DNA from: Nonomuraea sp. NEAU-A123
GTDB taxonomy: Bacteria; Actinomycetota; Actinomycetes; Streptosporangiales; Streptosporangiaceae
DNA: 64,000 nt
Reading direction: 5' to 3'
Assembly (NCBI RefSeq): GCF_018603905.1
Contig: NZ_JAHFZZ010000003.1
Coordinates: 496,001 to 560,000 of the forward strand
The position numbers and the translations under genes were made by a program. Position 1 is the stretch's first letter. Each line of letters starts with the position of its first letter. Of this stretch, positions 42,016-51,223 are shown in pieces. Below the pieces are notes generated by a model. It saw nothing but the letters and a program-made list of their open reading frames with translations, had not been told where the DNA came from and searched no databases.

Positions 42016-43500
42016 AGCGGGCGCCGCGCCGGTCTCCCGCGCCCACTCCAGCAGCGCCTCGGTGGCGGTCTCCTTGCCGACCATGCCCTTGTCCAGCCGG
42101 AGCTCCAGCAGGAACTTGTACGCCTGCCCGACGATCGGCCCGGGACCGACGCCGAGGATGCGCTGGATCTCGTTGCCGTCGAGCTCCGGGCGGATCTTGG
42201 CCAGCTCCTCCTCGTCGGCCAGCCGGGCGATGCGCTCCTCCAACTGGTCGTACGTGCGAGACAGGGCGGTCGCCTTGCGCTTGTTGCGGGTCGTGCAGTC
42301 GGCCCTGGTCAGCTTGTGCAGCCGGTCGAGCAGGTGACCGGCGTCGCGCACGTAGCGGCGCACCGCGCTGTCGGTCCACTCGCCCGTGCCGTAGCCGTGG
42401 AAACGCAGGTGCAGCTCCACCAGCTGCGACACGTCGGCCGTCACGTCCTTGGGGAACTTGAGCTCGGCCATGCGCTTCTTGGACATCTGCGCCCCCACCA
42501 CCTCGTGGTGATGGAAGGAGACCCGCCCGCCCGCCTCGTGCCGCCGCGTCTTGGGCTTGCCGATGTCGTGTAGGAGCGCGGCCCAGCGCAGGATCCGGTC
42601 GGGCTTGCCGTCGTCCTCCTGGGCGATGGCCTGGTCGAGGACGGTCAGCGTGTGCTCGTAGACGTCCTTGTGCCGGTGGTGCTCGTCGATCTCCAGGCGC
42701 AGCTTGGGCAGTTCGGGCAGCACGTGCGCGGCCAGCCCGGTCTCGACCAGCAGGCGCAGGCCCTCGCGCGGGTAGGTGCCGCAGATCAGCTTGTCGAGCT
42801 CGTCGCGGATGCGTTCGGCCGAGACGATCTCGATGCGCTCCGCCATATCGGTCATCGCCTGGATCGCCTTGGCGTCGACCGTGAAGCCGAGCTGCGAGGC
42901 GAACCTGGCGGCGCGCAGCATGCGCAGCGGGTCGTCGTCGAAGGACTGCTCCGGGGTGCCCGGCGTGCGCAGCAGCTTGGCCGCCAGGTCGGTCAGGCCG
43001 CCGTAGGGGTCGACGAACTGGTGCCCCGGCAGCCGCACGGCCATCGCGTTGACCGCGAAGTCGCGCCGCTCCAGGTCGGCCTCCAGCGTCTCGCCGTACA
43101 TGACGTCGGGCTTGCGGGACTTGGGGTCGTACGACTCGCTGCGGTAGGTGGTGATCTCCAGCAGCAGGCCGCCCTTGCGCACGCCGACCGTGCCGAAGTC
43201 GATGCCGATCGTCCAGACCGAGTCGGCCCAGTTTCTGACCAGCTCGAGGACCCGTTCGGGCCGGGCATCGGTGGTCAGGTCGAGATCGTTGCCCACGCGG
43301 CCGAGCAGGAGGTCGCGCACCGGGCCGCCGACGAGGGCCAGCTCGTGCCCCTTCGCGGCGAACAACCGGCCGAGCTCGTCGGCCACCGGAGCGATCTTGC
43401 GGAACAGGTCGGTCATGGCCCGCTGCTGGCTTTCGGTCAGATTTGAGTCGGACAAGCTGGGTAGGTCCTTTGATTCCGGAACATATCCCCCGAGCCACAT
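42013..43500 (-). CDS. cca: CCA tRNA nucleotidyltransferase
   Basis: 495 aa. The class II nucleotidyltransferase head has LALVGGPVRDLLLGRVGNDL and DLTTDARPE (the metal-binding DxD), then RRDFAVNAMAV and DPLRMLRAARFASQLGF. The C-terminal half holds an HD domain (WAALLHDIGKPKTRR and HHHEVVGAQMSKKRM). It adds or repairs the 3' CCA of tRNAs. The start is uncertain because no strong ribosome site precedes ATG 43500. Same place as pcnA (Rv3907c) in M. tuberculosis. Confidence 0.94.
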   Translation of the reverse strand: MWLGGYVPESKDLPSLSDSNLTESQQRAMTDLFRKIAPVADELGRLFAAKGHELALVGGPVRDLLLGRVGNDLDLTTDARPERVLELVRNWADSVWTIGIDFGTVGVRKGGLLLEITTYRSESYDPKSRKPDVMYGETLEADLERRDFAVNAMAVRLPGHQFVDPYGGLTDLAAKLLRTPGTPEQSFDDDPLRMLRAARFASQLGFTVDAKAIQAMTDMAERIEIVSAERIRDELDKLICGTYPREGLRLLVETGLAAHVLPELPKLRLEIDEHHRHKDVYEHTLTVLDQAIAQEDDGKPDRILRWAALLHDIGKPKTRRHEAGGRVSFHHHEVVGAQMSKKRMAELKFPKDVTADVSQLVELHLRFHGYGTGEWTDSAVRRYVRDAGHLLDRLHKLTRADCTTRNKRKATALSRTYDQLEERIARLADEEELAKIRPELDGNEIQRILGVGPGPIVGQAYKFLLELRLDKGMVGKETATEALLEWARETGAAPA

Positions 43501-43564
43501 CCAGTCGGGGTTACCGTCGGTCAGGGGACCGTCGGGGCCATGGAACCAGGCAAGGAGGTCTTCT

Positions 43565-44089
43565 ATGAAGGACGCCCTCGCGATCCACCGCTGGCTCCTC
43601 GCACACCAGGTCCATCATGAGATCGTACGCCTTCCGCGCCCCATGACTTGCGTGGAAGAGCTGCCCGATGCGGTCTCCGCCGCGCCCGAGCGGTGCGTGG
43701 CGGTCACGGTGTTCGAGGTCGCCACGAGAATCGGCCGCGAGGTCGTCGTCGCCGTCGTCTCCGCCGTCTCCGATCCGCCGCAGGCCGGGGCCGTGGGCGG
43801 TGCGCTCGGGGTGCGGAAAGTCCGGCTCGCCCCCGCTTTCCTGGTCAACTCCGCCACCGACTACGCGGCCGGGCTCGTCAGCCCGTTTCTGCTGCCCGAT
43901 GACCTGGCCATGGTCGTGGACGACCGGCTCCGCGCCGATGCCGATGCGATCTTCACGGCCACCGGCGAGCGCCACACGGCCCTCACCATGCGCGCCCTTG
44001 ACCTGCTGAAACTCCTGCGTGGCAAGACGGTGAACCTGCGTGTCCCACGACCTAGAGGAACCCGTCAGGCGGTCGCGATACGGCACTGA
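43565..44089 (+). CDS. YbaK/EbsC-like (prolyl-tRNA editing fold) protein
   Basis: 174 aa from the ATG at 43565, with CAAGGAGG upstream. The domain spans most of the chain: AIHRWLLAHQVHHEIVRLPR, VAVTVFEVATRIGREVVVAV, VRKVRLAPAFLVNSATDYAA and FLLPDDLAMVVDDRLRADAD, typical of the fold that deacylates mischarged tRNAs. The usual conserved Lys-containing motif is not obvious, so editing activity is uncertain. In Mycobacterium a Nudix gene holds this position. Confidence 0.8.
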   Translation: MKDALAIHRWLLAHQVHHEIVRLPRPMTCVEELPDAVSAAPERCVAVTVFEVATRIGREVVVAVVSAVSDPPQAGAVGGALGVRKVRLAPAFLVNSATDYAAGLVSPFLLPDDLAMVVDDRLRADADAIFTATGERHTALTMRALDLLKLLRGKTVNLRVPRPRGTRQAVAIRH

Positions 44090-44136
44090 GCCCGTACCAT
44101 TGCGGGCGTGCGTCGTACTCCAGCTCGGGCGGACGC

Positions 44137-46254
44137 GTGATCCGTAAGGCCACGCTCCTCGCCGTACTCTCCGCCGCGTTGCTCGCGCCTACGGTCGCGA
44201 CGACGCCGAGTACGGCTGCCGTGAAGACGCCGGGCACGACCGCCGCGAAGGCGATCAGGCAGTCGATGGCGATCTCGATCACGTCCATCACACCGGACGT
44301 GCCGACGAGCCAGACCACGCAGATCAAGATCACCGGCACGGTCCGCAACGACATGGGCGAAGCGATGACCAATCTGCGGGTCCAGCTGCGTTATTCGGCG
44401 CAGAAGTTCCCCGACCGGGCCACCATGTCCGCCTACCAGTCCGACCCGAACACCGCGACCCTGCCGCCGATCGTCTCTCAGCGCGTCTCCTTCATGGACA
44501 TCCCGGCGTTGGACGCGGGGGCCTCCAAGGCCTTCGAGATCCTGGCGACGCCCGTGCAGCTCGGGCTTACGTCGTTCGGCGTCTATCCGGTGGCCGTCGA
44601 CGTGGCCCGGTTCAATGTGCCGCTCACCTCGCTGCGCACCTATCTGACGTACGCGCCGCCGACGCCCCAGAAACTGCCGCACAACCGGCTGGCCATCGCC
44701 CTGCCCATCATCGACCAGGCGCATCGCGCCGAGGACGACAACTTCGTCGACGACAAGCTGGGCGCGCTGCTGACCGGCAAGGGCCGGCTCGCCCAACTGG
44801 CGGGCATCGCCTCGACCGCGCCCAAGAGCGTCACGTGGTTCCTTGAACCCGCGCTCCTCGACGACGTGCAGGCCCTGTCCAAGCCGCACCGGCTCAAGGG
44901 CAAGAACCAAGCCGCCGACCCCAATGCCACGAAGTGGCTCGACTCGCTGCGCACCGCGCTGGCCGACTCCCCGGTCGTGGCCACGCCGTACGCCGATCCC
45001 GACGTCGCCGCGCTCGCCCACCAGGGCCTGGACGGCCAGACCCGCACGGCGATCGAGATGGGCCGCCAGGTCGCCACGGAGCTGCTCAAGCGCGACGTGC
45101 CGCTGACCACGAACTGGCCGGCCGGGGGCGTGCTCGACCCCGACGCGCTCGACCTGCTCTCCGTCGCCAAGGTCGACCGGGTTCTGCTCAACTCCACGAA
45201 CCTGCCGCCGCAGCCGCCGGTCACGTTCACGCCCGACGCCGCCGGCACGCTCGACAGCGTCCAGGGGCCGGTCACCGCGCTGGTCGCCGACCCGGAGCTC
45301 ACCCGCACGTTCGAGCCTGATTCCACCGCGCCGAGCTCGGTCCTGCTGAACAAACAGCACTTCATCGCCGAGACCGCGATGATCGCCGCCGAACCCGGGC
45401 AGACGAAGCCCAGGTCGCTGGTCATCGCGCCCTCGCGGCGCTGGGACCCGAACCCGACGCTGGTCAACACCCTGCTCAAGACCGCGAACCGGCTGCCGTG
45501 GCTGACGCTGACCCCGCTCAGCTCGATCAAGCCGAGCAAGACGCCCACGCCCAGGGCCGCGCTCACCTACACCGACCAGGACCGCAAGGAAGAGCTCAGC
45601 GCCAAATACCTCGGCCCGATCAAGGACGTCGCCGCGAAGGCGCAGCTCACCTCTCTGATCGCCGAGGTGCCCAAGCCGCACTCCGACTTCGACGCCGCGG
45701 TGCTCAGGCTGGCCTCCGCGTCCTGGCGCAACAACACGCGCGCGGGCCGCGCGGCCACCAAGCTGGTCAACGAGGCCGTCCAGACCGAGATGAACAAGAT
45801 CTCGATCACCGGTGCCGACCCCGACCAGCTGCGCCAGCTGGCCGGGAGCAACGGCCAGGTGCCCATCAGTGTGAAGAACACGAGCGGTGAGACGATCGCC
45901 CTCTACATCGACGTGAAGAGCAACAACCCCGCGCTTCTCCAGATCGACTCCACGCCGTGGAAGAAGCTGCTGACGATCCCCAATGACAACAACGGCGGCG
46001 TCCAGGTGCCGATGAGCGCGACGACCAGCGGTGACGCCACGGTGAGCGTCCAGCTCATGACCAGGAACGGCCTGAAGTACGGCAAGCCCGTCAAGCTGAC
46101 GATCCGCACCACCGGCTACACGGGGATCGCCCTGGTGATCGTCGGGGCGGCGCTGGCGGTTATGCTCGCCGCCGTCGTGACACGGCTGCTACGACGCAGA
46201 TCGCAGCGACGGCTGGCACGGGCCGCCAAGAGCCGGGAGAGTGAGACCGTATGA
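44137..46254 (+). CDS. Large secreted/membrane protein, DUF6049 type
   Basis: 705 aa from the GTG at 44137. Signal peptide VIRKATLLAVLSAALLAPTV; an Ig-like domain near residues 45-130 (ITSITPDVPTSQTTQIKITG). A large central domain rich in ANRLPWLTLTPLS-like segments follows. One membrane helix sits near the C-terminus (GIALVIVGAALAVMLAAVVT), with a basic cytoplasmic end. The position directly before murJ and the ATGA overlap match Rv3909 of M. tuberculosis, so a role in envelope assembly is likely. The exact activity is unknown. Confidence 0.85.
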   Translation: MIRKATLLAVLSAALLAPTVATTPSTAAVKTPGTTAAKAIRQSMAISITSITPDVPTSQTTQIKITGTVRNDMGEAMTNLRVQLRYSAQKFPDRATMSAYQSDPNTATLPPIVSQRVSFMDIPALDAGASKAFEILATPVQLGLTSFGVYPVAVDVARFNVPLTSLRTYLTYAPPTPQKLPHNRLAIALPIIDQAHRAEDDNFVDDKLGALLTGKGRLAQLAGIASTAPKSVTWFLEPALLDDVQALSKPHRLKGKNQAADPNATKWLDSLRTALADSPVVATPYADPDVAALAHQGLDGQTRTAIEMGRQVATELLKRDVPLTTNWPAGGVLDPDALDLLSVAKVDRVLLNSTNLPPQPPVTFTPDAAGTLDSVQGPVTALVADPELTRTFEPDSTAPSSVLLNKQHFIAETAMIAAEPGQTKPRSLVIAPSRRWDPNPTLVNTLLKTANRLPWLTLTPLSSIKPSKTPTPRAALTYTDQDRKEELSAKYLGPIKDVAAKAQLTSLIAEVPKPHSDFDAAVLRLASASWRNNTRAGRAATKLVNEAVQTEMNKISITGADPDQLRQLAGSNGQVPISVKNTSGETIALYIDVKSNNPALLQIDSTPWKKLLTIPNDNNGGVQVPMSATTSGDATVSVQLMTRNGLKYGKPVKLTIRTTGYTGIALVIVGAALAVMLAAVVTRLLRRRSQRRLARAAKSRESETV

Positions 46255-47864
46255 GCCGCATATTGCGGGCCAGCGCCATCATGGCGGCGGGCACGATGGT
46301 GTCCAGGGTCACGGGATTCGTGCGGACGATGGTGCTCGCCTCCGCGATCGGCACCTTGGCCATGGGCGACGCCTACAACGCGGCGTACGCCATCCCGTAC
46401 AGCATTCTCGACCTGCTGCTGCTCGGCGTGCTCAGCAGCGTCGTGGTGCCGATGATCGTCAAGGCGCAGCAGCGCGACTACGACGGCGGGCGGGCGTATG
46501 AGCAGCGGCTCATGACGCTGGCCACGGTCGCGCTGCTGGTCGTCGCCGTGCTGGCCGTGCTGGCGGCCCCGCTGCTCATCGACCTCTACACCACCGACTG
46601 GGAGCCCGGCAGCCGCAAGTTCGAGGTCGCGGTGCTGCTGGCCAGGTTCATCCTGCCGCAGCTGGCCTTCTTCGGCGTCGGCGCGGTCGCCGGGGCCATT
46701 CTCAACACGCGTGACCGCTACGCGGCCCCCATGTGGGCGCCGGTGGTCAACAACCTCGTGGTCATCTGCGTGCTGGTGCTCTACTTCGTGGTGGCCGGCA
46801 AGGCCGGTGGCGACATCGCGCTGGTCACGAACGGCCAGATCGCGCTGCTCGGCGTGGGCACCACGGCGGGCATCGTGGCGCAGGCCGCCGTGCTGATCGT
46901 CGCGCTCAAGCGGATCGGGTTCTCCTTCGTGCCGCGCTTCGACGTGCGCAACGCGCGGCTCGGCGAGATGGGCCGGGCGGGGATCTGGACCATCGGCTAC
47001 GTGGTGGTCACTCAGCTCGGCTTCATGCTGACCACCAACCTGTCCAGCGCGGCGGGCGACGCGGTGCAGGGTCACGGCATCAGCCCGTACACGCTGGCCT
47101 TCCAGCTCTTCCAGCTCCCCTACGGCGTCATCGGCGTCTCGGTGATCACGGCCATGCTGCCCAAGATGAGCCGGGCGGTGGAAGAGGGGCGGCTCGACGA
47201 GGTCCGCTCCGAGTTCGGATCGAGCGTGCGGCTCATCAGCTCGGTGATGGTTCCGGTGTCGCTGCTGCTGATGGTGCTCGGCCCGGCGATCACCGTGCCG
47301 CTGTACGCCCATGGCGTCACCTCGGCGGACTCGGCCGTCTACATCGGCAACGTGCTGCAGGTCTACGGCCTGGCGCTGGTGCCGTTCGCGATCTTCCAGT
47401 TGCTGCTGCGGGTCTTCTACAGCTTCGGCGACACCCGGACGCCCGTTTACGTCGGCGCGGCGACGACCGCGGTCAACGCGCTGCTGATGGTACTGTTCAA
47501 CGTCCTGCTGCCGGCTCGCTACGCGGTGATGGGATTGGCCTTCGCCTATGCCGTCGCCTATACGATCGGGGCGGGCGGGGCCTGGATTCTCGCCGCTCGT
47601 CGCGTCAGGGGGCTGGGTGGCTGGAAGATCGGAATGGCTCTGACCAGGATGTACCTGTCGGCGCTGCCCACCGCGGTGCTGGCGCTGGTCTGCGTCTGGG
47701 CGGTTCAGGACGTGTTCGGCGGTCTTACCTTCCTCAACTCGCTGATCGCACTGGCCGTGGGCGGCGGGCTGGGCATGCTGTTGTACCTGGGCGTCGCCCA
47801 TCGCATGCGCATCCCGGAAGTCAACTCGATCGTTGGGATGGTTGCCGGGCGGGTAGGCCGGTAA
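46251..47864 (+). CDS. murJ: Lipid II flippase MurJ (MviN)
   Basis: 537 aa with fourteen predicted helices. The start is MSRILRASAIMAAGTMVSRV, then TGFVRTMVLASAIGT; the conserved arginine-rich first helix and GDAYNAAYAIPYSILDLLLL are diagnostic for MurJ of the MOP superfamily. It moves lipid II across the membrane for peptidoglycan synthesis. In Mycobacterium MviN carries a C-terminal pseudokinase; here that part is a separate gene starting 165 bp downstream. Confidence 0.95.
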   Translation: MSRILRASAIMAAGTMVSRVTGFVRTMVLASAIGTLAMGDAYNAAYAIPYSILDLLLLGVLSSVVVPMIVKAQQRDYDGGRAYEQRLMTLATVALLVVAVLAVLAAPLLIDLYTTDWEPGSRKFEVAVLLARFILPQLAFFGVGAVAGAILNTRDRYAAPMWAPVVNNLVVICVLVLYFVVAGKAGGDIALVTNGQIALLGVGTTAGIVAQAAVLIVALKRIGFSFVPRFDVRNARLGEMGRAGIWTIGYVVVTQLGFMLTTNLSSAAGDAVQGHGISPYTLAFQLFQLPYGVIGVSVITAMLPKMSRAVEEGRLDEVRSEFGSSVRLISSVMVPVSLLLMVLGPAITVPLYAHGVTSADSAVYIGNVLQVYGLALVPFAIFQLLLRVFYSFGDTRTPVYVGAATTAVNALLMVLFNVLLPARYAVMGLAFAYAVAYTIGAGGAWILAARRVRGLGGWKIGMALTRMYLSALPTAVLALVCVWAVQDVFGGLTFLNSLIALAVGGGLGMLLYLGVAHRMRIPEVNSIVGMVAGRVGR

Positions 47865-48029
47865 AGAACGCGGGTGGAACCGGCTCGGCACTAGCATGGT
47901 GCCGACACGCGCGAATGGAAGCAGGAGGGGCGTGGGCGGAACCACCCGGCATAGCGTGCCTACGTGGTACACCCCCACGCAGGTGAGTCGAGTCATGTGC
48001 ACCCCCGAGCGGCCGAGCGGAGTGAGTCA

Positions 48030-49535
48030 GTGAGCACGTCGTCGGTCGAACCCGGCACCCGTCTCGCCGAACGCTTCCGGCTTGAGGACAGGGTGAGCGA
48101 GTCCGATGGAGCCACCCTGTGGAAGGCGATCGACGAGATCCTCGCGCGACCCGTCGCGGTCCACACCTTCTCCCCTGACTTTCCCCGCGTCCACGAAGTG
48201 GTCACTGCCGCCCGCGCCGCCAGCAGGCTCACCGATCCGCGCCTGACCCAGGTGTTCGACGCGGCCGAGCACGACGACCATTCGTACGTGGTCAGCGAGT
48301 GGGTGACCGGCGACACCCTGTCCGACCTGCTCGCGGCCGGCCCGCTGGAGCCGGAGCGAGCCGCCGGCCTGGTCGCCGAGGCCGCCGAGGCGCTGACCCA
48401 CGCCCACGAGGCCGACCTCTACCACCTGTGCCTGCGCCCCGAGCACCTGGTGTGGACGACCGGCAACACGGTCAAGGTGCTCGGCGTCGCGGTCGACGCG
48501 GCACTGTCCGGCCTCACCACCGACCAGCCCGCCCTCGACGACGCCGAAGGGCTGGGCCGCCTGCTCTACGCGGGGCTGTCCGGCCACTGGCCGGGCGACG
48601 AGGAGGAGACCGGCCTGCCCACGGCGCCGATGATCGACGGGCACTTCTGCACGCCCCGCCAGGTCACCGCCGGAGTGCCCGGATACCTCGACGCGGTCAC
48701 CATCAGGGCCTGCCTTCCCGAGTCCCGCAAGGGTCACGCCGCGCTGACCAGCCCGTCCGAGATCGCCGACGCGCTCGCCAACGTGGCCCGGCCCATGCCC
48801 ATCCCGATCGCCTATCCCCCGACGCCGTCGGTGCAGTCGGCCTCGCACTCCGAAGGCATCGAGACCGAACGGCGCCCGCAGCAGCCCCCGCAGCCCCGAC
48901 CCAGGCCGCCCCGCCCGCCGAGCGGCGGCAGCATGCTCAACCGGGTGCTGATGACCGTCGTGGTGCTGCTCGTCATCGCCGCGGTCGGCGTCGGCGCCTG
49001 GACGATCGGCCGCAGCCTGGGCAGTCCGAACGCCCCGCAGGCGGAGACCTCCCCGACCGCCTCGGCCTCCGCGTCCGCGCAGCCGATGGTCGTCGTCAAG
49101 CCGGAGAAGGCGAGCGGCTTCGACCCGCTCGCCGACCGGGAGGAGAAGGGCGAGATGGCGCCGCTCGCCATCGACGGCAAGCCCAGCACGTTCTGGAAGA
49201 CTGAGAACTACAACAGCGCCGACCTGGGCAATCTCAAGGACGGCGTGGGTCTGCTGCTCGACATGGGCAAGTCCGTGCAGATCGGCGACGTGGTGGCTAC
49301 GCTGGCCGAAGCGTCCGGTGCGAGCGTCGAGCTGAAGGTCGGCGACGCGCCCGAGCTGGGCTCGCTGAAGACCGTCGCCAAGGAGAAAAACGGGTCCGGG
49401 AAGATCACCTTGAAGCCTGATCAAGCCGCGAGCGGTCGGTACGTTTTGATCTGGTTTACCCGGCTTCCGGCAGATGCGGGCAAGTTTCATGGCACCATCT
49501 ATGAAGTAGTGGTGCATTCTCCCGGATCGGCATAA
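48030..49535 (+). CDS. Membrane pseudokinase with an extracellular discoidin-like domain (MviN C-terminal equivalent)
   Basis: 501 aa from the GTG at 48030, behind GGAG; a GTG at 47964 would add 22 residues. Residues about 1-250 have a Ser/Thr-kinase outline (ERFRLEDRVSESDGATLWKA, YVVSEWVTGDTLSDLLAAGP). The catalytic loop reads LYHLCLRPEHLVW, with no HRD aspartate, and no DFG is present, so it should be inactive. A proline-rich linker, a membrane helix (VLMTVVVLLVIAAVGVGAWT) and a C-terminal beta domain (LAIDGKPSTFWKTENYNSAD) follow. In M. tuberculosis the phosphorylated MviN pseudokinase binds FhaA to hold back murein synthesis. Confidence 0.88.
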   Translation: MSTSSVEPGTRLAERFRLEDRVSESDGATLWKAIDEILARPVAVHTFSPDFPRVHEVVTAARAASRLTDPRLTQVFDAAEHDDHSYVVSEWVTGDTLSDLLAAGPLEPERAAGLVAEAAEALTHAHEADLYHLCLRPEHLVWTTGNTVKVLGVAVDAALSGLTTDQPALDDAEGLGRLLYAGLSGHWPGDEEETGLPTAPMIDGHFCTPRQVTAGVPGYLDAVTIRACLPESRKGHAALTSPSEIADALANVARPMPIPIAYPPTPSVQSASHSEGIETERRPQQPPQPRPRPPRPPSGGSMLNRVLMTVVVLLVIAAVGVGAWTIGRSLGSPNAPQAETSPTASASASAQPMVVVKPEKASGFDPLADREEKGEMAPLAIDGKPSTFWKTENYNSADLGNLKDGVGLLLDMGKSVQIGDVVATLAEASGASVELKVGDAPELGSLKTVAKEKNGSGKITLKPDQAASGRYVLIWFTRLPADAGKFHGTIYEVVVHSPGSA

Positions 49536-49551
49536 CCCAGGAATCCCTCTT

Positions 49552-50187
49552 GTGAACTCCCCATCTGATACACCTTCATCCGCGGAGCGGCCCGCCGTCA
49601 CCGACGCCGAGCTGCTGACCGCGCACATCAATGGGGATCCTCACGCCTTCAGCGAGATCGTCAAGAGACACCGTGACCGCATGTGGGCCGTTGCCCTGCG
49701 CACGCTGGGCGATCCCGACGAGGCGGCCGACGCCGTGCAGGACGCTTTCGTATCCGCCTATCGCAAGGCGGGCACGTTCCGCGGCGAGGCCGCGGTCACC
49801 ACTTGGTTGCACCGGATCGTGGTCAACGCCTGCCTTGACCGGATGCGCCGCAAATCTGTCAGACCGGTCGCCGATGACGAGCTCATCGAGGCCGCCGAGC
49901 GTGACACGCCCATGCCCGATCAGACGGGTGAGCGTGAGGTTTCGATGGAGGTTTCGGCCGCTCTGAAAATGCTTCCTACAGACCAGCGGGCCGCACTTGT
50001 GCTCGTCGACATGATGGGCTATTCGGTCGAAGACGCAGCTCAGGTGCTCGAAGTGCCCAGCGGGACGGTGAAGAGCCGGTGCGCGCGGGGGCGCGCGAAA
50101 CTTGCCCCGATTCTTTCGCATCTGCGGAACCGATCGGACCTCAGTCGCGTCTCATCCGCGAAGGGAGCAGAACTTCGTGACGGGTGA
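49552..50187 (+). CDS. sigM: ECF RNA polymerase sigma factor SigM
   Basis: 211 aa from the GTG at 49552. Region 2 reads FSEIVKRHRDRMWAVALRTL, AADAVQDAFVSAYRKAGTFR and WLHRIVVNACLDRMRRK. Region 4 reads LPTDQRAALVLVDMMGYSVE, AAQVLEVPSGTVKSRCARGR. Its place after murJ and before a zinc anti-sigma gene and trxB-trxA matches sigM (Rv3911) exactly. In mycobacteria SigM responds late in growth or to envelope stress. Confidence 0.95.
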   Translation: MNSPSDTPSSAERPAVTDAELLTAHINGDPHAFSEIVKRHRDRMWAVALRTLGDPDEAADAVQDAFVSAYRKAGTFRGEAAVTTWLHRIVVNACLDRMRRKSVRPVADDELIEAAERDTPMPDQTGEREVSMEVSAALKMLPTDQRAALVLVDMMGYSVEDAAQVLEVPSGTVKSRCARGRAKLAPILSHLRNRSDLSRVSSAKGAELRDG

Positions 50188-51097
50188 TACGCACTACGAT
50201 CTGGAAATCCTGGCCGAGTTGGCCGAGGGTCTCCTAGACGCTGGCACGGCCCGCCAGGTCCGCGAGCATCTCGCGGTATGCGACCCCTGTGGGGAGCTAC
50301 TGGCCGATCTGGCAGCGGTTCGCGAGGTGCTCGCGGCGACTCCGACTCCGGCCATGCCGATGGGGGTCGCACTGCGCATCGACAAGGCTCTGGCCGCCGA
50401 AGCGGGATCCGGGCGGGGGGGTGTCGGCCTCGCGGAACCACCCAACTGGGATGAGCTCATGCGGGACTCCCCGTGGGAGCAGGCTCCGGCACGCCACTCT
50501 CCGTGGGAACCGGGAAACGACCCTCTGGCGGGAAACGACCCTCTGCCGGAGCCGGTACGCCTAGGAGTGGTCTCCGACGACGGCACCATCGTCCCAGCCG
50601 GACGCAGGGCCGCACGACGACGCCGGTGGGCGATGCCCGCGGTCGCCGCTGCCGCCGCGGCGGCTGTGGTGGGCACCGCGGTGATCTCGACCAACCTGTT
50701 CTCGGGTGGTGGCACCATCGTCGCCGGGCAGCAGGGGGTGACCGCTGACGCGCCGTCTCCGACCAGGTCGGACGTACGGGCCAAGGCGTACGCGCTGACC
50801 GACAGCGGGCACAACTACAGCGACCAGGAGTTGAAGCAGCCACTCGAAAGCTTCTTCGGGCCCGCGCCCATAGTGGGTGGCGGCTCCTCTGACGTCGCCG
50901 GGGTCGACAAGTGTGTCAATCGGGTGGCGAACCGTACGAAGCTCAAGGTCTTCGCGGTCGACCAGGGGCAGTACAACGGGCAGGAGGCCGTCATCATGAC
51001 CTCCTGGAAGAACAAGTCGGCCAAGACGCTCCGCATCGACATCGTCGACCCGTTCAACTGCAAGAACCTGCGCAAGCCCACGGTGGGCAGTTGGTAG
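50177..51097 (+). CDS. Anti-sigma factor of SigM, zinc-binding (ZAS) type
   Basis: 306 aa from the GTG at 50177, overlapping sigM by 11 bp. The cytoplasmic ZAS motif is H-x3-C-x2-C in REHLAVCDPCGELL near residues 29-42. One membrane helix lies near residues 155-175 (AMPAVAAAAAAAVVGTAVIS) and an extracytoplasmic domain with two cysteines follows (GVDKCVNRV, DPFNCKNLR). The direct neighbour trxB-trxA suggests redox control. It corresponds to RsmA (Rv3912). Confidence 0.9.
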   Translation: MTGDTHYDLEILAELAEGLLDAGTARQVREHLAVCDPCGELLADLAAVREVLAATPTPAMPMGVALRIDKALAAEAGSGRGGVGLAEPPNWDELMRDSPWEQAPARHSPWEPGNDPLAGNDPLPEPVRLGVVSDDGTIVPAGRRAARRRRWAMPAVAAAAAAAVVGTAVISTNLFSGGGTIVAGQQGVTADAPSPTRSDVRAKAYALTDSGHNYSDQELKQPLESFFGPAPIVGGGSSDVAGVDKCVNRVANRTKLKVFAVDQGQYNGQEAVIMTSWKNKSAKTLRIDIVDPFNCKNLRKPTVGSW

Positions 51098-51112
51098 CTT
51101 GATTCCCACGTC

Positions 51113-51142
51113 AGAGCCCGCTTCGGCGGGCTCTTTCGTTTT
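51113..51142 (+). terminator. Rho-independent terminator of the murJ-sigM-anti-sigma operon
   Basis: Perfect 9-bp arms AGAGCCCGC (51113-51121) and GCGGGCTCT (51126-51134), loop TTCG, tail TTCGTTTT. The T-rich tail is rare in this window and makes the call strong. Confidence 0.92.
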
Positions 51143-51223
51143 GGGCGTGCGTTGAGAACGAGCCCGGGAATCACGGCGGCCTAGGATCTGTTGAGGCGAC
51201 AGGCAAGAGCAGACGAGGAAGGC

